Shown piece by piece: positions 1-10,076 of a stretch of 64,000 nt of DNA (positions are counted from its first letter, which is position 1; every line of letters begins with the position of its first letter). The notes under the pieces are model-generated. The model was not told the DNA's origin. It searched no databases and saw only the letters and a list, made by a program, of their open reading frames with translations. A program made the position numbers and the translations under genes. Origin of the DNA: Bathymodiolus brooksi (lineage: Eukaryota; Mollusca; Bivalvia; Mytilida; Modiolidae). The stretch is taken from the NCBI GenBank assembly GCA_963680875.1, contig OY804589.1, positions 27,268,353-27,332,352 of the forward strand, in the 5' to 3' direction.

Positions 1-7
1 AATTTTA

Positions 8-235
8 ACCGCATTGGTGGTGTACTTGCACTGGTTAGAGTGCTGGCCTCAAGTGTGGTAATTCATGGGTTCAAGTCCTGATGGGGCTGACCAAAGGCTA
101 TGTAATAGGTATTTGCTGCTTAGGAATAAGGAGTAAGAGCAAAGACTGGTTGACTCAGAATCAGGATAATGTGTCAGAGTAGAACAAATGTTTCAGTGAG
201 CTAGCACTTTGAAAATCCAACTAATCATGTTTACT
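8..235 (+). repeat. tRNA-derived SINE, family A
   Basis: A tRNA-like head has an A-box-like stretch (TGGTTAGAGTGCTGGCCT) and a B box (GGTTCAAGTCC). It is followed by a body ending in 'GTTTCAGTGAGCTAGCAC..ATCCAACTAA'. The same head and body recur at 1057, 17724 (minus), 21575, 40897 and 59242. It lies in the intron upstream of the first visible exon of the coiled-coil gene. Confidence 0.75.
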
Positions 236-401
236 GAGCAATAGTTTGGTAGTAGTTATTGGTGGCTTGTTACAGGGAACCAGTTACTTGTTCTCTTTAT
301 TAATACATCTAAAATACTGCTCTCTCAAACAACAATCGATCATTCAATATGATATTTATGTTTGAAGCACGAAATTAAAATTGAATCATTCTCTTTGATA
401 G

Positions 402-730
402 AAACAATTGAAAGACTTTGACAATGTCACCATCAAACTGATAGAACAAGCTGAAAAAGAAACGACACCACAGCAGAAAATACAAGAGACGCACGCTCGA
501 CTTCAGCTCAAAGAGAAACAATTGAACGAATTAGCTGAGGCCATGAAACAGTACTCGCCAAAGGATGCCCTCTACAAGAAATATCAGGAAGATGCTCGTC
601 TGGCTACTGACGAGGCCAAACGTTACCGTGACGATGTTTGGAAAAAGATGCAGGAAGAATTTGAAAGACGCAAAGCAGAACAGAGAGAACGAGAGAATGA
701 GAAACAGAGGAAGTTAATGGAACAATTCAA
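402..730 (+). CDS. Coiled-coil gene, first visible exon
   Basis: The acceptor TTTGATAG ends at 401 and the donor GTGAGT starts at 731. Reading from 402 gives [13 protein letters not shown] and then charged heptad-like sequence. The frame from 402 is open with no natural ATG, so this is an internal exon. It ends two bases into a Lys codon that the next exon completes. Confidence 0.85.
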
Positions 731-3700
731 GTGAGTAAAGGCTTGTTAATCTTGTCATCAGTAAAGGGGGGTCGTCGTGGTCGTGATCGTATGGTAGTTG
801 GATTTACAACTACCTATGTAATCGGTGCCTATCACCACTAACGTTGTGAGTTCAAATTCCACTCATGACGAGGTGTACTCGATACAACATTATGTGATAA
901 AGTTTGTCAGTGGTTTTCTCCAGGTACTCCGGTATTCTCCACCAATAAAGAGATAGCCTCTCTTTAGGGGGGACAATGTCTTACAAAAAGAATTAAAATG
1001 ACAGATTCAACTATATAGGGGGCCTTGTATAACAAATTTTTATTCTATCTGTAAAAACCGCATGGGTGTGTAATGGTTAGCATGTTCGCCTCGAGTGCGG
1101 TAGATTATAGGTTCGAACACAGATCGGTAAAACCCAAAAGACTATAAAATTGGTATTTGTTGCTTCTCCGCTAAGCACGCAGCATTAAGGAGAAAGAGCA
1201 AAGACTGGTTGGCTTGGAATCGGGATAATTTGGACGAGTAGTACGACATGTCTATACGCGGACTGTTGTTTCTGTGAGCAAGCACTATAAAAATCCAGCT
1301 CACTCTATCTGTAAATTATTTATTATAGAAATATGGAGAAAGAGATGGAAGAAGAACATCGTAGAGAAATTCAGAGACAGAAAGACCATGAGGCAGAGAA
1401 AGAACGTCTCCGTCAACAACAGCTGGAGGAACGAGACAGAAGACAACAGGAGGAGATCAAGAGGATGAACGTCCATGGTGATGAAAAGGAAAGGCTCCTG
1501 AGAGAACACCAGGAACAGATGGAGAGCATGAGGACCAACATGGAACAGGATCAGGCTAAGAGTAAGGCTAACCTCAAAGCCAGGCTGGACGCTAGGAGGA
1601 AAAATCGTATCGATTCTAACAAGGCCAAATTAGAAAAGGAATCCATACTAGATATTGATGCTGAACATCGTGGAGATCTGGCCAGAAAACGAGCTGAAGA
1701 CGAGCTTACAGGTAAACTTCCACCAGTAGGTGGCAGTTTTGACTCAACACCAGGAGGAGGACCAAGTACTGGTACCCCAAGTTCATATTCACCAACAGGG
1801 AACCAGGAGCAGGACTGGGTTAACATGTTGATGATGTCACCACTGTTTAAGCAAATCAATGATTTGGCAGAGATGTTAGACAAGACACCAGAAGGGGGTG
1901 TTCCAAGTGATAGAATTCTGGGTAATTGTTAAAACTTAATAGAGTGTAAAATTCTAAATCTATTGCAATGTTAGAAAGATTTGATAATGTAGAAGTTATT
2001 ATTTCGAAAGTAATTTCTATTTTCATTTAAGAGGAGAGCAGTGGGGTCTGTCTTTATAAATTCAAGAACCTAAAACAAAAGATTTTTCTAACTTAAATTT
2101 TGTGCATCAAATGTCCTAAAAATGGGTAGTATCAGTTATAGAATAAACGTTAGAGAAAACTGAAGGGACAATCAAGAATGGACAATCTAGAGACACTGGC
2201 AACATATTGGGTACACAAGACACAGGACCAAAATAAACGTTAGAGAAAACCGAAGAGACAATCAAGAATGGAAAATCTAGAGACACTGACAACATATTGG
2301 GTACACAAGACAAAGGACCAAAATAAACGTTAGAGAAAACCGAAGAGACAATCAAGAATGGACAATCTAGAGACACTGGCAACATATTGGGCACACAAGA
2401 CACAGGACCAAAATAAACGTTAGAGAAAACCGAAGAGACAATCAAGAATGGACAATCTAGAGACACTGGCAACATATTGGGTACACAAGACAAAGGACCA
2501 AAATAAACGTTAGAGAAAACCGAAGAGACAATCAAGAATGGAAAATCTAGAGACACTGACAACATTGGGCACACAAGACAAAGGATGAATACAAACAAAG
2601 CACAAAACCAGAACACAGGAAGTTAAAAAGATGAGCAGCACTAGCCCCCCAAAAAATCGAGGGTGAACGCAGGTGCTCGCCAAGGGTTAGCAGTTGCTGC
2701 TTTTTATAAGACCATGTTACTGATATACTCCTATGTATGAAATATTACTGTCGCACTAGACACAGGACGAAGACACCACCAAAAACCACAACACAGAAAA
2801 CTAAAACAATGAGCAACATGGACACCACCAAAAACTGGGGATGAACCCAGGTGCTCGCAAAGGTGTTTCTTATAGTTTGAATTATAGAGCTTAAAAATGA
2901 AATATCAGTGATCCTATAAAGGGTCCCTTCCCCTTTTTTATTTCCTTATTTTTGATATAAATTGAAAATAAATACAGTGGAACTTGTGCAATCTGACACC
3001 TGAGTTTTCCGACATCCTGTGTAATCAGACAAATATGTATGGTCCCAAAGTATTTTTGTTAGCTAAAATAAAACCTAGGTATTCTGACATCCAGTACAAT
3101 CCAACACATTTGCCTGTTCCCTTGGTGTGTCGGATTAGATAGGTTCCAATGTATACTGTTTTGTACAAAATAAATGATAAAATTCCATGTATTAGTGGTT
3201 ATGAATAAAAGACTGATTTCAGTATTGATATATTTGTAGGTGGTGATTATAGTCAGCCATACATGGATGTCAAGGATGCACAATGGCAGTGTAAAGGTGA
3301 CCTTGCCCCTGTAGACATCAACAGTATCACACCAAGTCAATTCGTCGTCTACCGTTACGGAGTTTTCGTAATACGTCTTCTCAACCAGAGTATAGGAACA
3401 CCCGAAGTTAGCCTCCTTTTGGCTTCCAACATGCCACCGAACAATTATGAAAAGAATGCTTTTAGAAACTCTGTCTTCTATGAACATGGTCGAAAGATTA
3501 TGTTTGTACGCCGTGAACGAATGGAATCAATAGGTGAATTTGTGGTTGTGATCTTGCATACGCTGGCACATATAAAGGTCGGAGACATGACAGATGATTC
3601 TAATGTCTTATTCTTAAGAGAATTCTACAAGGTAATTTTTATTTAGTAACATGAAAAAACATCATTGTTTCACTGGTGTTTATTTTCACTTTGACACACA

Positions 3701-6700
3701 GATATCAAATAGGAGATAACTGTATTGTATTTGAAAAATTGCTTTCATCAATTGTTGATTTGACGCTTTCAAATTGTATTGACCAGTGATGCCTGCAAAT
3801 CTTCAAAATGTAATTTTAGAATCGAAGTCAGAATGTGCAAAGGGTTTATTATATGGTAATGGAATTTACCATTACTCATGCGATAAGTTCCTATCAATTC
3901 TAAAGCTGTAAGTTTGATTCATGTTCATGCTGAAGTGTACTTAAATCAATCTACAGTCCTCGAAATGAAAATTTGAATTTACTGGTCCAATTAAAATTCT
4001 AGAATTTATTTTATATATACAAAGTATATATATACAGTGAAACCTGCCCATGTGGTCACCTCTATTAAGCAGTCAACTCTATTAAAAGGTCACCTTTTCT
4101 TGTCCTGTCATAGAAAATTTCAAATGAATTGAACCCCTTTTAAGAGGTCACCTGTGTTATAAGGCCACTTTTTCTTTCTCCCATGGGAGACCTCTTAATA
4201 CAGGTTTGACTGTATATCTAAATAAAATCTGAAAAAAATCACTGGTCCGAACAAAGTTTTTCTGGTCTTGGGACGGGGAACTGGTGCTCATCTTGAGGAC
4301 TGAATCTAATGTGATAATGTTGTGCAAAAGATCAGTAATTTTCTACAGATACTCTAGTTTCCTCCACTAATAATACTAATTGCCATATTCAAAATATTAA
4401 GCTGTACAAAATACAGTAATATGTCATTTTAAACAAACTAACTTTGACTTTGCGTTTACTCGATACAACATTATGTGATAAAGTTTGTCAGTGACTTGCG
4501 ACAAGTCTGTGGTTTGTCTCTAGGTACTCTAGTTTCCTCCACCAATAAAACTGACCACAACAATATTACTGAAATATTGTTGAAAGTGACATTAAACACC
4601 ATAAAACCAAACCAAACCAAGCCATTTCAAGCAAACTTAATTTGACTTTCCAGGCATTGAGGGTAGTCTGCCAAGACATGTTCTTCTCCAGGACAAATAA
4701 TTCAGCTCCAGCCCAGTCAGTAATGGGTGCACCATCAGTAGGATCACGTACAGCACTAGAAGCTGCCCTCGGACAGACCAGGAGTGCTGATGAGAAGATG
4801 AACGTTGTAGGGGACCTTGTCGATATGAAGGTTGATGGACCTACACAACTAGACTTCTCAGAACAGGTAACACATTCAATTCTGATTTTTGTTTTGCTAG
4901 GTAGAGAGTAGTTTTTGTGTTACCAACGAATAACAGAACTATTTATAGCAGGAATATAGTTGAAAGTGGTATTAACCTCATATTACGATAATCTTACTTT
5001 ATATGATGGTTGATGGACCTACACAGCTAGACTTCTCAGAACAGGTAACACATTCAATTAAGATTTTTATGTTTTACTAGGTAAAGAGTAGTTTTTATGT
5101 CGCCTATAAATATCAGAACTATTTATAGCAGAAATATAGTTGAAAGTGGTGTTAAACTCAGATTATGATAATCTTATTTTCCACATACCCATCATTGTTA
5201 TGAATATGCATGAAAAATTAACCAATTAATTCCAACCAGGTTATATGCAGGTTTTCATGATTATTCAAGATTCTGTCAAATTCATAAATTAACATTTGTT
5301 ATTTTACAGAGAATGTCTCAGAGATTATATGGCTCAGAAACACTCGCTAGTAACGCACGACTCAGACAACACCTCATGTCTAATGGAGGAATAATGACAA
5401 CCAGTGACTTTGTCAGTGTACGCATGGCTGAACTTAGAGGAATTAAAAGTCCACTTACCTCACCCAAAGCAAGGTTAGTTTTTAGAGCTTTGTTAATGTA
5501 CGTACGGTAGAACTTCACTGAGGTATAGTCCACTTATCTCTCTTAATACAAGGCAAGTTGTTTTAGCTTTGTCAGTGTATGCATGGCAGAACTTCAAGGA
5601 ATCAAAAGTCCTCGTATAAATAAACGTTACAGAATACCAAAGGGCCAATCAAAAATGGACAATCCAGAGAAACTAGAAAACTAGAGACAAGACAAAGAAA
5701 AACAAAAACAAAACACAACACAACACAATATGAGTTGGACACCACTATACGCAAACAAACACAAACAACGTAAATAAGACGTATGCCCTCCTACATACAA
5801 CTAGAGGTAAAGACGAACCGAACGTCGTTTCCATAGGAAAATTGCAAAGAAAACCACAACATGGACCTCAGAACGTAAAGACACATAATAGGACAACACA
5901 AAAAACTAAAAAGATGAGGCAACAAATATTCCACCAAAAAAACAGGTGAACTCTGGTGTACAAAAATTTAACTTTGCAAGCTTTAGTGGTACATGTACAA
6001 TGAAGCTTGTCTTAAAGAGACAACTCTTTTTTTGTCACCGAAAAATAGTCTTTCAAAAGAGATGGTCTCTCAATAGAGGTTTAATCTAAATGGTTAATGA
6101 AGAGTTGTGACATTTTAAAGTGGCCTCTCAAAAGAGGGTATTGTCTCATTGAAGAGGTCTCTCAAGACAAGTTTAACTGTAGTATAAGTGCTGATTGCAT
6201 AACTAGTTATAAATCTAATCACCATGTGATGTGACCATATGACTCTCTCTTTATGGAACAAAAAAAACATATTTCCACAAGGGGGTCGTCGTGGTCGTGA
6301 TCGTATGGTAGTTGGATTTACAACTACCTGTGCAATCAGTGCCTATCACCACTAAAGTTGTGAGTTCAAACCCTGTTCATGGCGAGGTGTACTTGATACA
6401 ACATTATGTGATAAAGTTTATAAGTGACTTGCGACAGGTCGGTGGTTTTCTCCGGCTACTCCGGTTTCCTCCACCAATAAAACTGACCGCCACGATGTAA
6501 CTGAAATACTGTTAAAAGTGGCGTTAAACACCATAAACCAAGCAACCATATTTCTACAACGTAGTCGTATTTCATAGAAGTATTTGTATATTTACAGTCC
6601 GAGGAAACAGATAGCACCTCCACCAGTTGGGTCTACTAGAGATTTATTGGACTCTAAATTAATGGACCTTGAGAGTAAAAACGACAGTCTAAATGAACAA

Positions 6701-7749
6701 CTAGCTCAGGTATTTAATACTTTATTGTAACCTGTACGTATTGGCACAGTAGAAATTCTGTAATCGGTAGCCCCCGTCTTATAAGGTCACTCCTTCTACA
6801 ATGAAAGTGCTCTGAAAAGACGGGTGACCTCTCTTGAAGGGAACAATTTAGTTGTATTTTACTTTATTGACAAATTGGACATTTACCCTTTGATGTGTGT
6901 CGCTGCTGAAGTCTGGATCACTGAATTGACCTTGATCCACAAAAATAGTAGGTCAGTTCGTAACTCGCATGCGCCAGTTTATCGGCCCATCTGACGTAAA
7001 ACACATTATGAAGTCACTAATAAAAACAATAAGGTCTGTTCTGAAGGCCTCGACAGACATTATCACAAATATCTTAGCTCGTCCTATCGGACTCATTGAG
7101 ATATTACCGATAATGTCTGTCTCGACCTTCAAAATTGCCATTATTCTAAATATCTCAGTGCATCTGAAATCTGGCCTGATATAAGAGGTGGCCTTTTGTG
7201 AGAGGGGCCTTATAAGAGGGGGGCTACATGTACTAGCTGATTTGCTCTAATGATAATTTTACTAGTGCTATCATAGTTTCTGAAGAAAACGTGGTCAGTT
7301 GTGTATATTTAAATTTAATGTGAATACTGCATTCTGATTGGCTGGTCTGCCTGGAGCAACATTTGTTATACATGATAATTTGGGTTGGTATTATGACGTT
7401 GCCAACGTATTCATTCACCACAGACAAATTCAAATAGTCCCATTAAATAATCGTAATTAAAATCGGGACATTAAAAAAAGAGGGTCAAAAATTAAAACAG
7501 ATCAGAAAATGTTGTTATGAATTGTCTCCCCTTAAATTTTTTTTTTTTATATTTCAGACACTGAAACAGGAATCTCTACTTAGAGAAGGTGTGAAGCAAT
7601 TGGGCGACTCGCACGATAGTCGTCTTCCGTCAGAACAAGAAAAACTTGTCACCCTCCTCAGCAAAAAGGATGATTTGATGAAGAGAATCGCCTACACAGA
7701 GGCCGACATCGTCAAGAAAGAAAAAGAACTGAAATCAAAAAGGAAATAA
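402..7749 (+). CDS. Coiled-coil protein of unknown family, 3' part of a seven-exon gene
   Basis: I do not recognise this protein. Seven exons (402-730, 1329-1921, 3240-3631, 4654-4866, 5310-5473, 6598-6709, 7558-7749) have AG/GT borders, and every junction keeps frame, giving 664 residues and a TAA stop. The start lies upstream of the window. Residues 1 to about 240 are a highly charged E/K/R/Q coiled coil. About 245-310 is a Gly/Ser/Pro/Thr-rich linker. About 310-450 looks globular and includes an H-x-x-x-H motif (HTLAH). About 450-600 is a mixed low-complexity stretch, and the end is a second short coiled coil with a Lys-rich tail. No signal peptide or membrane segment is seen. A cytoskeletal or ciliary scaffold role would fit the composition but is only a guess. 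The introns are full of SINEs and MITEs. Confidence 0.85.
771..957 (+). repeat. SINE family B, 3'-shortened copy
   Basis: The sequence starts GTCGTCGTGGTCGTGATCG and contains the B-box-like GTGAGTTCAAATTCC. Full relatives at 6281, 27493 and 31949 end in 'CTGAAATATTGTTGAAAGTGGCGTTAAACACC', which is lost here. It sits within an intron. Confidence 0.7.
1057..1303 (+). repeat. SINE family A, near full length
   Basis: The tRNA-like head (AATGGTTAGCATGTTCGCCT, then GGTTCGAACAC) is followed by the shared body (GCTTCTCCGCTAAGCACGCA, GGAGAAAGAGCAAAGACTGG) and the tail ATAAAAATCCAGCTCA. It ends 25 bases before the next exon, so it lies close to that exon's acceptor. Confidence 0.75.
1329..1921 (+). 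CDS. Coiled-coil gene, second visible exon
   Basis: The acceptor TTATTATAG ends at 1328 and the donor G|GTAATT follows 1921. This is the main coiled-coil exon, with runs such as [20 protein letters not shown]. It then moves into a Gly/Ser/Thr/Pro-rich linker ([20 protein letters not shown]) and a short predicted helix ([20 protein letters not shown]). It ends one base into a Gly codon completed at 3240. Confidence 0.85.
2142..2700 (-). repeat. 3'-UTR fragment of a Penelope-like element with five 90-bp tandem units
   Basis: A 90-bp unit (AATAAACGTTAGAGAAAACC...) starts at 2142, 2232, 2322, 2412 and 2502. The flank to about 2700, read on the minus strand, contains GCGAGCACCTGCGTTCACCC and matches the segment downstream of the Penelope-like reverse transcriptase at 31298-31510 ('GGAGCACCTGAGTTCACC'). 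The 166-residue open frame across it is a by-product of the 90-bp (30-codon) period. Confidence 0.7.
2755..2875 (-). repeat. Second fragment of the same Penelope-like 3' UTR
   Basis: The minus strand again reads 'CGAGCACCTGGGTTCATCCC' followed by 'TTTTTGGTGGTGTCC', as in the neighbouring copy. It lies about 55 bases downstream of the first fragment and may be a duplicate of its end. Confidence 0.5.
2975..3151. mobile_element. TA-flanked MITE (mariner-like)
   Basis: The left end CAGTGGAAC and the right end GTTCCAATG are inverted copies, and each is flanked by TA, the target duplication of Tc1/mariner elements. The inside has no coding content. It lies just upstream of the third exon. Confidence 0.55.
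3240..3631 (+). CDS. Coiled-coil gene, third visible exon (globular domain)
   Basis: The acceptor TATTTGTAG ends at 3239 and the donor AAG|GTAATT follows 3631. The exon encodes [20 protein letters not shown] and then a folded-looking domain with alternating hydrophobic strands ([14 protein letters not shown]) and helices. An H-T-L-A-H motif lies at 3557-3571, with a Glu 17 residues after the second His (LREFY). The spacing recalls an HExxH zincin helix, but the catalytic Glu is Thr. Any relationship to zincins is speculative. The exon ends in phase 0. Confidence 0.85.
4035..4212. mobile_element. TA-flanked MITE (mariner-like)
   Basis: The ends CAGTGAAACCTG and CAGGTTTGACTG form an inverted repeat flanked by TA on both sides. 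Inside are repeated 'AGGTCACC'-type words. Related copies are at 5998-6179 and 10652-10872. Confidence 0.65.
4457..4612 (+). repeat. SINE family B, 5'-truncated
   Basis: The copy starts in the middle of the family at TACTCGATACAACATTATGT and runs to the conserved tail 'GAAATATTGTTGAAAGTGAC..TAAACACC', ending in a short AACCAAACC repeat. Confidence 0.65.
4654..4866 (+). CDS. Coiled-coil gene, fourth visible exon
   Basis: The acceptor GACTTTCCAG ends at 4653 and the donor CAG|GTAACA follows 4866. The exon starts and ends in phase 0. It continues the globular domain ([13 protein letters not shown]) into a polar linker ([20 protein letters not shown]). Its last 43 coding bases and the donor are copied in the downstream intron. 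Confidence 0.85.
4824..5180 (+). repeat. 179-bp tandem duplication covering an exon end and splice donor
   Basis: Unit 1 (4824-5002) and unit 2 (5003-5180) are close copies with several substitutions. Unit 1 contains the end of the fourth exon and its GTAACA donor. Unit 2 repeats that segment (GATGGACCTACACAGCTAGA, then CAGGTAACA) without an acceptor in front of it. Confidence 0.8.
5310..5473 (+). CDS. Coiled-coil gene, fifth visible exon
   Basis: The acceptor TTATTTTACAG ends at 5309 and the donor AAG|GTTAGT follows 5473. It encodes [20 protein letters not shown] and on to SPLTSPKA, a basic, Ser-rich segment. It ends two bases into a codon. Shortly after the exon (about 5540-5610) the intron carries a degraded copy of its end, containing GCATGGCAGAACTTCAAGGA. 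Confidence 0.8.
5610..5965 (-). repeat. Penelope-like element 3'-UTR fragment
   Basis: The left part (AATAAACGTTACAGAATACC..GGGCCAATCAAAAATGGAC) is one diverged copy of the 90-bp unit at 2142. The right part (AACAGGTGAACTCTGGTG) matches the minus-strand 'GGAGCACCTGAGTTCACC' block seen beside the other copies. Confidence 0.55.
5998..6179. mobile_element. TA-flanked MITE (mariner-like), diverged
   Basis: The left end CAATGAAGCTTGTCTTAAAG and the right end CTCAAGACAAGTTTAACTG are inverted copies with several mismatches, each next to TA. It contains AGAGG/CCTCT words like the copy at 4035. Confidence 0.5.
6281..6540 (+). repeat. SINE family B, near full length
   Basis: The copy runs from GGGGGTCGTCGTGGTCGTGA to GTGGCGTTAAACACCATAAA. 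It is the best full-length reference for the family in this window and ends about 57 bases before the sixth visible exon. Confidence 0.75.
6598..6709 (+). CDS. Coiled-coil gene, sixth visible exon
   Basis: A short exon of 112 bases has acceptor TATTTACAG (ending 6597) and donor CAG|GTATTT. Two bases carried over plus T give Ser, followed by [20 protein letters not shown] and a helix ending NEQLAQ. It ends in phase 0. Both borders and the phase match its neighbours, which is strong support despite its size. Confidence 0.8.
6770..7224. mobile_element. TA-flanked foldback element
   Basis: The ends GCCCCCGTCTTATAAGG and CCTTATAAGAGGGGGGC are inverted and flanked by TA. A second, internal inverted repeat of about 40 bases is centred near 7080 (GACAGACATTAT and its complement ATAATGTCTGTC). 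The open frames on both strands here are palindrome effects, not genes. Confidence 0.6.
7558..7749 (+). CDS. Coiled-coil gene, last exon
   Basis: The T-rich acceptor ...TATTTCAG ends at 7557. Phase 0 entry gives [20 protein letters not shown], then a helix ([20 protein letters not shown]) and a Lys/Glu-rich tail ending KSKRK and TAA at 7747-7749. Confidence 0.85.
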   Translation, partial: TLKQESLLREGVKQLGDSHDSRLPSEQEKLVTLLSKKDDLMKRIAYTEADIVKKEKELKSKRK

Positions 7750-7990
7750 ACATTTCGGAAAATTTAATTCTATCTGATAAACATTTGATAAACGACATTG
7801 ACATTTTATCGATCATTGAGTGACATTTTTTTATCAATTTTGTAACACAGCATTTTATACGAAACTTGTAAACTCATAAATTTATTTTCTTTAGTAAAAT
7901 TTTATATTTTTGGAACTAAAGAAGAGTTTTTAATTAAAATGCATGTATGCTAACCAACATTTTTTGAAAATTTATCGATAAACACCAATC

Positions 7991-7996
7991 AATAAA
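7991..7996 (+). promoter_or_regulatory. Possible polyadenylation signal of the coiled-coil gene
   Basis: AATAAA lies about 240 bases after the stop codon and is followed by T-rich sequence. Another AATAAA overlaps the stop at 7745. In DNA this AT-rich such hexamers are common, so the choice is tentative. Confidence 0.3.
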
Positions 7997-8233
7997 AATA
8001 TCAATACAATTTTTTAATTTATCGATAAACACTAATATTTGTTAAAAAATATCAATACAGTTGTGAATTATGTCATATAGACATAAGAAAAAAAATAAAA
8101 ACAGATTCCTTCTGGTTGAACTTTTTTTTAAATATTTTCAAAATTGTACAATCAATTAATTTTTATAAGCAATCTGTGATAATGACAATTTGTACCATGC
8201 ACGATTTAAATATTTTTGTGCGATTTAATTATT

Positions 8234-8398
8234 GTGTCCGTCCACATCTTGTAAGAATATATTCTAATTAAATTTAAATATTTTGTCCGTCCATATCTTG
8301 TAAAAATATTTTTTCTACTTTAATTTAAATGTTATGTCCGTCCATATCTTGTAAGAATATTTTTTCTATTTTAATTTAAATTTTGTGTCCATCCATTT
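8234..8398 (+). repeat. Three tandem copies of a ~56-bp AT-rich unit
   Basis: The unit 'TGTCCGTCCATATCTTGTAA' plus an AT-rich spacer repeats three times, with a partial fourth start (GTGTCCATCCATTTTT). The surrounding DNA from 7750 to 9500 is very AT-rich and shows no other gene. A SINE family B tail lies at 8537-8572 (GTTGAAAGTGGTGTTAAACA). Confidence 0.6.
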
Positions 8399-8799
8399 TT
8401 CTTATATTCGAATAATTAAATGTATATTTTTTTTATATTTTTATATTTTTCTTATTAAAAGGAGTGAAAATAATGGTCTGAATGAATATCTACCAACATT
8501 TTTCATATAAGTAATGATAAATAATTGATTGATGTTATACTGTTGAAAGTGGTGTTAAACACCATAACCCTTGATATTAAATACATGTATTAGAAAAGTT
8601 CGGTGTATTTCAATAAAAAAAAAAAATGAAAAATGAATATTTTTGTTAAATATTTCTGTTTTTAACTCTTGTGGGGAGAGTTTTAAACAGATATTTACAT
8701 AAATATTCATGCATTTGAAAACATGCAATTTAATTTCTAGTTCAATGGATTTTCTAACAATGCCATGGGACAAAATAATGTTTACCACATACGTAGAAA

Positions 8800-9502
8800 G
8801 AAATTAATAAATTCTGCCCTTTTTTGATGCTGAATAAAAAACCTTATATCATTAAAAAGATTAGTGCTAACAAATGGAGAGAATATTAGAGAACACAAAT
8901 TTAAATTCAGTACCATTTTTTTACAACTCCTGCTAAAATTGTTATCTGTATAAAAAAATAAGTCACTCCTACCGTCCTATTTTTCCCTCCTGAAAGGAAA
9001 TTTGTTATGGTATTAAGACAAATCATTTTGTATTTGTGAAAAATATAACATTTAAATCTATTTAAATAATATTTTGTTAAGCTACAAGAAAAAAGTCTCA
9101 AATTTATATTTTGAATTTTATTATATTTTATATTCCAGATTCTGTATATGTTAATAAGTAAAAAAAATATTTATAGAAAAAAACTCATTTGCAATATTAA
9201 GCAATTTTTTTATTATTATTTTTTTAATTTATTTAAATTATAATTGAATCAAAAATAGAAAATAAATTTGTACTAATATAGAAATATAATTTTTTGTAAT
9301 AATTGACAAAGGTTGTGTGATTGACCTCCAAAATTCTGTGCAATTAATTAATAATAATAATCATTTTGTTTTAAACTAAAAATAAACTGCAATATATTAA
9401 TTGCTCGCAATATATTCCATAATATATTTATATTTATATTTTATATATTTTTGATGCCTTTCATTTGAGGTAGATAGACATATTCATTGGTTTAAACAAT
9501 AT
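8800..9502. other. AT-rich stretch with no gene
   Basis: There are long A/T runs and short frames only. I see no splice-bounded coding sequence, no RNA gene and no recognisable element here. Confidence 0.6.
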
Positions 9503-9510
9503 ATACAAGT

Positions 9511-10076
9511 GGGAAATTATCAAAAGCGCGACTTTTTCCGAGATTTTCATAAGCGTGATGTATCAAAAGGGCGACAAATTGCGTATTAAAAGCGCGACTT
9601 TTTATCTATGTCAAATGCGCGACATTTACCTGTACTAATTATAATGTATCCGGTACCTCTTCCTGAAGATCAGTCTTACATCTAGCACCACAACTTCTTT
9701 TAACGCATCTCCAAAGATGTGATGTTTTATTCTCTTTGTCCATTCTAAACTTATATTCTTCTATCAAAAGGCCAGGTTTTCCTTTATTTGTTGTGACCTC
9801 CATGTCTGTCAAACTGTCTTGCTCGAATTGTGAATCAGTTCTGAATACTTTTCTTATATTTGACATTTGTCACATGATGTCCGCTAGTGAATACTTTTAT
9901 GTAAGAAGTATTCACCATTCGTCGGGCATTCAACCCGTTATTTTTTATAATTTGTGTTGTCGCGCTTTTGATACACTTAATCATGTCTTTTAAAGGATGT
10001 CGCGCTTTTAATACAGGCAAAAGTCACGCTTTTGATATGTCGCGCTTATTATGTGTCACGCTTTTGATATAGCCCC
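9511..10076 (-). mobile_element. 566-bp foldback DNA transposon with 8-bp target duplication and FLYWCH ORF
   Basis: The direct repeat ATACAAGT flanks the element exactly (9503-9510 and 10077-10084). The left end GGGAAATTATCAAAAGCG and the right end CGCTTTTGATATAGCCCC are inverted. Both ends carry several copies of a subterminal word, ATCAAAAGCGCGAC or its complement. An 8-bp duplication is seen in hAT and P elements and some Mutator-like elements. A FLYWCH finger fits Mutator-like elements best. It is too short to carry a transposase, so it is non-autonomous. Confidence 0.75.
9639..9866 (-). CDS. FLYWCH-type zinc-finger ORF inside the foldback element
   Basis: The 75-residue frame reads MSNIRKVFRTDSQFEQDSLT, followed by 'TNKGKPGLLIEEYKFRMD..SHLWRCVKRSCGARCKTD'. 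The order K-G-K-P-x-L, Y/F, W-x-C, then C-x-A-R-x-x-T is the FLYWCH signature, known from transposases and from DNA-binding proteins. The final H-x-H expected about 20 residues later is not reached before the stop, so the finger may lack two ligands. It lies wholly between the inverted ends. It may be the DNA-binding remnant of a transposase or a captured host domain. Confidence 0.55.
   Translation of the reverse strand: MSNIRKVFRTDSQFEQDSLTDMEVTTNKGKPGLLIEEYKFRMDKENKTSHLWRCVKRSCGARCKTDLQEEVPDTL

Noticed and set aside
2116..2616. 166-codon minus-strand ORF
   Set aside because: It is created by five 90-bp (30-codon) tandem units of a retroelement 3' UTR.
6953..7184. Overlapping ORFs on both strands
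   Set aside because: They arise from an internal inverted repeat of a foldback element. The two translations mirror each other.
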